DNA from: an uncultured Clostridia bacterium
GTDB taxonomy: Bacteria > Bacillota > Clostridia > Saccharofermentanales > Saccharofermentanaceae
Assembly (NCBI GenBank): GCA_947167045.1
Contig: CAMVGO010000016.1
Span: 1 to 47,695, forward strand
Reading direction: 5' to 3'
DNA length: 47,695 nucleotides
The translations under genes and the position numbers were made by a program. The notes under the pieces are model-generated. The model was not told the origin of the DNA. It did not search any database and saw nothing but the letters and a program-made list of their open reading frames with translations. Within the stretch, counting starts at the first letter, position 1. The number at the start of each line of letters is the position of its first letter. Positions 43,251 through 47,695 of this stretch are shown piece by piece.

Positions 43251-45275
43251 TCAGTTCATTGCCTTGATCTCGACGTTGTCGAGGAAGAACGGGCTCATGT
43301 CGGAACTCTCGAAATAGATCGTGAGTGTTGCGCCTTCTTCGACCTCGAAATCGCCTTCGCCGAGTACCCACTCGTCAGTACCGGTCTGGACTTCAGCGAT
43401 GTTGGGCCATGTGCCGTCGATATCAGCCGTGCACTTGCAGACGTCTGCCTTGGACTTGATCGCGAAGCTTACGTGGATAACGTGACCTGCATACTGTGAA
43501 ACGTCGATCGAATAACCGTCGTACTCAGCATAACCTTCAGAGTTCTGGAGGCAGTAATCACTCTCGTAACCGCCTTCAACAATCTTCTGGACGGAACTGT
43601 ATCTCGGTCCGCCTGTGAACTTCTGATCCTCGTAGTCCTCTACGAAAGGAGTTGTATCGGATACGGGCTCAACATAGTCGGCAGGCTTCTGTACGTCGCC
43701 GCCGTTAACTGCACACATAACGCCTTCGTATGCCGGCTTGGGTGAAAGGTTGCCGTAGAAGAGCAACGGCTTGGTTGCAGACTTCCAGCTCATGTCATCT
43801 GTGAGACCCCAGACAGTAACGCACTCGATCGGCACGCCTGCCTTGTCTGCTTCGATGATGGCGCTGAAGAGTTTCTTCATGTAGACGCCCTGGTCGTACA
43901 TGGGGTTAACGGACTTAGGTGCCTGAACATCAAGCTCCGTGATGTGGATAACAACACCGAGCTCATCAGCATATCTCTTTGCGGCTGCAACGTAGTTATC
44001 TACATTGAGTCCGGAGTTGATGTGGCTCTGCATGCCCATACCGTCGATGTTGCCTGCAGCTGCAATGGGCTTGAGCAGGTTGATGATGTCATCCTGCTTG
44101 GATGTCTGATACTCGTTGTAGTCGTTGTAGAAGAGCTCAACGTTTGCGGGAGCGTGCTTTCTTGCGAACTCGAAAGCCTTCTCAACGAAGTCTTCACCTA
44201 TTGTCTGTGTCCAGTAGCTCTGTCTGATTCCGCCGCCGTCATCGATGCACTCGTTGCAGACGTCCCAAGCATAGATAACACCGGGATAGTTTGTCTCGCA
44301 CCAGTTGATAACGGTGTCGATGTAGTTTTCCATTCTCGTGAGCATGAGATCTCTGCTTGCAAGCTGGCCGTTTACATCGTAGTTCTCATAGAAGAACCAT
44401 GAAGGTGTCTGGGAGTGCCATACGAGAGTGTGGCCTCTCATGGAGATTCCGTTCTCCTTGCAGAAGTCGAGGATAGGCTTTGCAGCATCGAAATGAACTG
44501 CAGGGCACTCATTGTACTTAGCGGGATCTGCAAGAGTTGTCTTAGCATCAAGAACATTCTCGGGCTTCAGTTCGTTTTCGGGTGTAACGGAATTGAACTG
44601 TGTGAGGATGAGTTTCTTGAATCCGTCGTTTGTGTTCGTCATGACAGTTGCGGGAGATGCAACGCCGAACTTGAAATAATCTGCATAAGCTGCAGAAAGA
44701 GAAGCTGTCTTTGTAGGATCCTCAAGTGATTCGGCAGGTACGTTCGTAAGGTCGTTGAATTCGCCGTCGATGCTGACTTCGAAAGAACTGACCGTGTAAT
44801 CCCTTACGTCGTTTGCCTCAAGATAGATCAGGGCATTCTCTGCGTTTGCAGGGATCTCGATCTTGCCTGTGATGTCGACCACACCGGACTCGTTGGGGAT
44901 TCCGGCAGCGATGTTGACATAGGTTACGTTTCCGAAGATCTCATATCTCATGGAGAGAGTAAGAGAACCGTTCTCGGTCGTTGCCTGGGCACTTGTAACG
45001 ACGGTATTGCCTCTGTAATCCGGGCACGGCACGGCAACACCCGTATTGCTTGCCGAACGTTCTGTGACTACAGCCTTTCCGTCCTTAAGAGTGACCTTGC
45101 AGTCGCCATAGGTGACCCAGTTGCCGCCCTTGTTCTCGCCCTTGGTGAAATCCGCCGTAATGGTGGTAGGGACTTCACGGGGTCCGTCCGATCCTTTGGG
45201 GAGCGCGTCGCATCCGCCAAGGAGGAGCATGCCTGCCATCAGGCCGGCAACAATTTTAAGAAAACCTTTTTTCAT
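43251..45275 (-). CDS. GH10 endo-1,4-beta-xylanase lipoprotein with two carbohydrate-binding-like modules
   Basis: A 674-residue surface lipoprotein. Signal peptide with lipobox LLGGC (C22). Residues about 37-172 are a beta-sandwich of the CBM4/9/22 type. Residues about 195-530 are a GH10 barrel with FNSVTPENELKPE, GHTLVWHSQTP, acid/base E342 (WDVCNE) and nucleophile E447 (ITELDV). Residues about 543-674 are a second CBM4/9-like module (VEDYEDQKFTGG...). It cleaves internal beta-1,4 bonds of xylan at the cell surface. The start MKKGFLKIV follows GGAGGTAAT; the upstream extension is rejected. Its own promoter and terminator make it monocistronic. The oligomers it releases, and their arabinose branches, would suit the pentose importer in this window. 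Confidence 0.95.
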   Translation of the reverse strand: MKKGFLKIVAGLMAGMLLLGGCDALPKGSDGPREVPTTITADFTKGENKGGNWVTYGDCKVTLKDGKAVVTERSASNTGVAVPCPDYRGNTVVTSAQATTENGSLTLSMRYEIFGNVTYVNIAAGIPNESGVVDITGKIEIPANAENALIYLEANDVRDYTVSSFEVSIDGEFNDLTNVPAESLEDPTKTASLSAAYADYFKFGVASPATVMTNTNDGFKKLILTQFNSVTPENELKPENVLDAKTTLADPAKYNECPAVHFDAAKPILDFCKENGISMRGHTLVWHSQTPSWFFYENYDVNGQLASRDLMLTRMENYIDTVINWCETNYPGVIYAWDVCNECIDDGGGIRQSYWTQTIGEDFVEKAFEFARKHAPANVELFYNDYNEYQTSKQDDIINLLKPIAAAGNIDGMGMQSHINSGLNVDNYVAAAKRYADELGVVIHITELDVQAPKSVNPMYDQGVYMKKLFSAIIEADKAGVPIECVTVWGLTDDMSWKSATKPLLFYGNLSPKPAYEGVMCAVNGGDVQKPADYVEPVSDTTPFVEDYEDQKFTGGPRYSSVQKIVEGGYESDYCLQNSEGYAEYDGYSIDVSQYAGHVIHVSFAIKSKADVCKCTADIDGTWPNIAEVQTGTDEWVLGEGDFEVEEGATLTIYFESSDMSPFFLDNVEIKAMN

Positions 45276-45327
45276 ATTACCTCCGCGAAAAAATAGTTTT
45301 TGCTTCTTGCTTCTTTTCCGTGGGTTT

Positions 45328-45357
45328 ATAATACCGCAAGAATGGTTGAACAAACAA
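45328..45357 (-). promoter_or_regulatory. xylanase promoter
   Basis: On the minus strand TTGTTT (45357-45352), an 18-nt spacer and TATTAT (45333-45328), about 50 nt before the GH10 start. Confidence 0.6.
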
Positions 45358-45502
45358 GTAGAGGCATTTGGACCAGTGCTACAAAAATAAGCGTCAACTA
45401 CTGTTAAGGTGACATTTTTGTTTTACACATCTTGCTATTTGCATATTCCATTCGCAAGTTTTGTAATTTTGTTTTCCCCTTTTTGGCGAACACTTAAAGG
45501 AA

Positions 45503-45519
45503 AATTTGATTATCAAATT
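45503..45519. promoter_or_regulatory. FabT-type box AATTTGATTATCAAATT
   Basis: A 17-bp palindrome (7-bp arms, TTA centre) that matches the FabT consensus known from lactic acid bacteria, ANTTTGATTATCAAATT. It lies at the -35 region of the plsC promoter (-10 TATTAT at 45533-45538), where a bound repressor would block transcription. FabT is a MarR-type repressor of fatty-acid synthesis that uses acyl-ACP as co-repressor. Confidence 0.75.
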
Positions 45520-45559
45520 ATCTTGCCTTCTGCTATTATGTGCTTGAGGTGATGGTGTA

Positions 45560-46321
45560 ATGAAGTACATCTTATGGTTGATCGTTTTGCTCATCTCAGG
45601 CTTCCTGCAGTACGTGCTGCTCCTGATGGTCAGTGCCTGTCTTGTAGATTCAAAACGCTTTTACGATAAGCACAACGGTTACTACCGCTGGCTTCTCAAC
45701 AGCTCAACCTGGCTTCTGATATTTTTCGGAAGGATCCATTTTCACACAAAGGGCATGGACCGGATCCCCACAGATCAGAGATTCCTCATGGTAAGCAACC
45801 ACAAATCCAAGCTCGATCCGATCACGACATGGTATCTGCTCAAGGACTACGATGTCGCCTTCATTTCGAAAGAAGAGAATTTCCACGTCCCGTTTTGGGG
45901 CAACATCATCAGGAAATGCTGCTTCCTCGCCATAGACCGCGAAAATCCGAGAAAGGCGATGGAAACGGTCAACAAAGCCGCCGACCTTATAAAAGACGAC
46001 CAGGTGTCGATCTACGTCTATCCTGAAGGCACGAGAAACTTCGGTGAAGGACTCCTGCCGTTCCACAACGGCATCTTCAAGATCGCCCAGAAAGCAAATG
46101 TTCCCATAGTCATCTGCGGGATCAGGGGCGCCGACATGATAAAAAAGAATGCTCCGTTCCACAGGAGCGACATATATTTCGAGGTCTTGGACGTTATACC
46201 GGCAGATGAGGCAAAGACCATGCGCTGCAACGACATCGGCGACCACGCAAGAGACCTCATGCTCGATTTCATAGGACAGAAAGAGGAGGAGAAAAAGAAT
46301 GTCAACCTACGTACTGTATAA
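45560..46321 (+). CDS. plsC: 1-acyl-sn-glycerol-3-phosphate acyltransferase (PlsC)
   Basis: A 253-residue membrane-associated acyltransferase making phosphatidic acid from lysophosphatidic acid. An N-terminal hydrophobic segment (4-28) precedes the catalytic HKSKLD motif (H81-x4-D86), a second block near FISKEENFHVPFWG, and YPEGTRN (154-160). The length is typical. The start follows GAGGTGATGG. It overlaps the lipid-kinase gene by 23 nt. A FabT-type box in the promoter suggests control with fatty-acid synthesis. Confidence 0.9.
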   Translation: MKYILWLIVLLISGFLQYVLLLMVSACLVDSKRFYDKHNGYYRWLLNSSTWLLIFFGRIHFHTKGMDRIPTDQRFLMVSNHKSKLDPITTWYLLKDYDVAFISKEENFHVPFWGNIIRKCCFLAIDRENPRKAMETVNKAADLIKDDQVSIYVYPEGTRNFGEGLLPFHNGIFKIAQKANVPIVICGIRGADMIKKNAPFHRSDIYFEVLDVIPADEAKTMRCNDIGDHARDLMLDFIGQKEEEKKNVNLRTV

Positions 46322-47147
46322 CGGGCTTTCCGGAAACGGAACGGGAAAGGCAAAGGCAGAAGAAGTCAAGCCTTTCTTAAGTGGCAAGGAAACCGTATTC
46401 AAGGACGTCTGCAGTCTCGACTACAGGGAATTCCTTGCAGGACTTTCCGAAAGCGAAGAGATCTGCCTCTGCGGCGGCGACGGTACGCTCAACCGTTTCA
46501 TCAATGACACGGACGGCATCGAAATAAAGCAGGCCATCTTCTACTTCCCCACCGGCAGCGGCAACGACTTCTGGAACGACCTCGGCAAGAAGCCCGGTGA
46601 CGCTCCCGAACAGATCAATAAATACATCGCCGACCTCCCATTCGTTGAGGTCAACGGCATGAAGCGCCGCTTCCTGAACGGCATCGGCTACGGCATAGAC
46701 GGTTACTGCTGCGAAGTCGGCGACCAGATGAGAGAAGCCGGCAACGAGAAGATCGACTACGCCGGCATCGCCATCAAGGGCCTCCTTTTCCACTACAAGC
46801 CCACCAATGCCGAGATCGAAATCGACGGCAAGAAATTCTCATATCAGAAGGTCTGGCTCGCGCCCTCAATGAACGGCCGTTACTACGGCGGCGGCATGAT
46901 CGCCACACCCGGCCAGGACAGGCTCGGCAAAGACCGACTTCTCTCTTTACTGGTATTCCACGGCAGCGGCAAGATCAGGACTCTTGCCATCTTCCCTTCC
47001 ATCTTCAAAGGCAAGCATGTCGACCACAAGAAGGTGGTAGAGGTCAAGACAGGCCACAGGATCACCGTAACGTTCGACCGCCCGGTCGCTCTCCAGATCG
47101 ACGGCGAGACAGTCCTGAACGTTACCACCTACACCGCGTATAAGTAA
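46299..47147 (+). CDS. diacylglycerol-kinase-family lipid kinase (DagK/YegS-like)
   Basis: A 282-residue protein of the DAGK_cat family. The nucleotide loop CGGDGTLNRF (58-67) and PTGSGNDF (about 83-90) are clear. Bacterial members phosphorylate diacylglycerol or related lipids, returning it to phosphatidic acid, which fits coupling to PlsC. The exact lipid is not determined. A strong GAGGAG site inside the end of plsC supports the ATG at 46299. Homologues also include enzymes for other lipids. Confidence 0.85.
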   Translation: MSTYVLYNGLSGNGTGKAKAEEVKPFLSGKETVFKDVCSLDYREFLAGLSESEEICLCGGDGTLNRFINDTDGIEIKQAIFYFPTGSGNDFWNDLGKKPGDAPEQINKYIADLPFVEVNGMKRRFLNGIGYGIDGYCCEVGDQMREAGNEKIDYAGIAIKGLLFHYKPTNAEIEIDGKKFSYQKVWLAPSMNGRYYGGGMIATPGQDRLGKDRLLSLLVFHGSGKIRTLAIFPSIFKGKHVDHKKVVEVKTGHRITVTFDRPVALQIDGETVLNVTTYTAYK

Positions 47148-47187
47148 GGTTTTGATGTAAAACTTTTACTTGTGCTTCACTTGAAAG

Positions 47188-47225
47188 TCCCTCACAGCAT
47201 TGGCCAATGCTGTGGGGGATTTTCA
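47188..47225 (+). terminator. terminator of the plsC-lipid kinase operon
   Basis: The inverted repeat CCCTCACAGCATTGG/CCAATGCTGTGGGGG (15 bp, one G-T pair, minimal loop) is followed by ATTTTC. It lies about 40 nt past the kinase stop. Confidence 0.75.
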
Positions 47226-47286
47226 GTTTGGCATGTGATGTGAAAGTGCAGAATATCCCCGTGAGCCTGGGCCGGTTTTTCCGGAC
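47226..47286. other. short spacer before the repeat arrays
   Basis: I see no gene, promoter or RNA element in this stretch. Confidence 0.4.
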
Positions 47287-47501
47287 TTTGGGATAAAACG
47301 GGGGCGAATTATCCCATCGCGCCATTTTTCAGGACTTTGGGATAAATTTTGAACTCGAAATTATCCCAAGATGAGGATTTCTTGCAGTTTGGGATAAAAT
47401 CTCAGCTCAAAATTATCCCAAGTGAAGCATTTTTAAACTTTTGGGATAATTTCACCTCTGAAAATTATCCCGCGGAGGCAATAATCTAAGGTTTGGGATA
47501 A
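47287..47501. repeat. dyad array, core TTTGGGATAA, 49-52 bp period
   Basis: TTTGGGATAA occurs at 47287, 47336, 47388, 47440 and 47492, so intervals are 49, 52, 52 and 52 bp. After each of the first four an inverted partner TTATCCCA or TTATCCC follows with arm centres about 23 bp apart. The sequence in the loops and between units differs from copy to copy while the lengths hold. No open reading frame with a ribosome site overlaps it. Confidence 0.85.
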
Positions 47502-47546
47502 AATCGCCGCTATAGCCGTTGAGTGCAGAATATTTCTTCCGGTTGT

Positions 47547-47695
47547 TATCGTTTTTAAAGACTATTTCCCGAAAACGATATCTTAGCCTTCCGGCTGATA
47601 TCGTTTTTAAAGACTATTTCCCGAAAACGATATCTTAGCCTTCCGGCTGATATCGTTTTTAAAGACTTTTTCCTGAAAACGATACCTTAGCATTC
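47547..47695. repeat. 52-bp tandem repeat, core TATCGTTTT/AAAACGATA, runs off the window
   Basis: Three units start at 47547, 47599 and 47651. The first two are identical apart from the flank, and the third has four or so changes. Each unit holds TATCGTTTTT, a 14-nt loop and GAAAACGATA, then a small hairpin AGCC-TTCC-GGCT. The arm positions within the unit equal those of the neighbouring TTTGGGATAA array although the sequence differs. It is cut by the right edge. Confidence 0.85.

Noticed and set aside
47287..47695. CRISPR array
   Set aside because: Each unit is palindromic and the variable parts are only 12-18 nt. The second array repeats whole 52-bp units without unique spacers, and no cas gene is present.
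1..47695. Diversity-generating retroelement, retron or known multi-gene anti-phage system
   Set aside because: No reverse transcriptase, nuclease cluster or template/variable repeat pair was seen. Only the HTH/HipA-like module is toxin-antitoxin-like.

Overview
The window looks like chromosomal DNA of an anaerobic, plant-fibre-degrading Clostridia-type bacterium (Bacillota). The evidence is strong AGGAGG-type ribosome sites, sigma-A-like promoters often with an extended TGn -10 element, short intergenic gaps, and Firmicutes-type genes: YesM/YesN-like regulators, an AraR-type GntR/LacI hybrid, CPBP proteases and a GH10 xylanase lipoprotein. It appears to be a rumen or gut fibre degrader, but I cannot name the species. 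I see no rRNA, tRNA, CRISPR array, intact prophage or intact insertion sequence.

Layout. 1-5.1 kb is a mixed housekeeping segment: a cut-off XRE regulator, a 48-residue orphan protein, a metallo-beta-lactamase-fold hydrolase preceded by the stump of an isochorismatase-like gene, the Na+/proline symporter PutP, the RNA 2'-phosphotransferase KptA and an MFS exporter. 5.4-9.7 kb is a MoxR-DUF58-transglutaminase operon. 10.2-19.0 kb is a surface-polysaccharide cluster with a GT-C membrane glycosyltransferase, a predicted toroid glycan enzyme, a GT2, a Wzx-like flippase, two tandem paralogous GT2s and an Alg13/Alg14-like pair. 19.2-32.7 kb is a pentose uptake and catabolism region: a YesN-like response regulator, a YesM-like kinase and a sugar-binding lipoprotein that overlap one another, then a divergent AraR-like repressor, then a YtfQ-RT-YjfF-type ABC importer, an FGGY pentulose kinase and AraD. 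32.8-34.3 kb is a two-gene HTH/HipA-like kinase module under a self-overlapping operator. 34.3-43.1 kb holds small enzymes, a YjbR-EVE fusion, a PrcB-like lipoprotein, a MutS-like ATPase, a second XRE regulator with a CPBP protease, and two large GT-C-like membrane proteins. 43.2-45.3 kb is the GH10 xylanase lipoprotein. 45.5-47.1 kb is a PlsC acyltransferase overlapping a diacylglycerol-kinase-family lipid kinase, behind a perfect FabT-type box.

How it fits together. The xylanase cuts xylan at the cell surface. Arabinose-type side chains or monomers would be sensed by the binding-protein/YesM/YesN trio and by AraR, imported by the furanose-type ABC transporter, phosphorylated by the FGGY kinase and epimerised by AraD. 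L-arabinose isomerase is not in the window.

The most unusual feature is a set of intergenic arrays at 5.25, 10.0, 23.3-23.7 and 47.3-47.7 kb. Each is built from a short word repeated in alternating orientation with 20-24 bp between arm centres, and in the clearest cases with a 49-52 bp period. The word differs at every locus (GACCTAC, AGTACGG, TGTCGG, TGATGCAATTG, TTTGGGATAA, TATCGTTTT). Architecture is kept while sequence is not, and I do not recognise a described element that does this.
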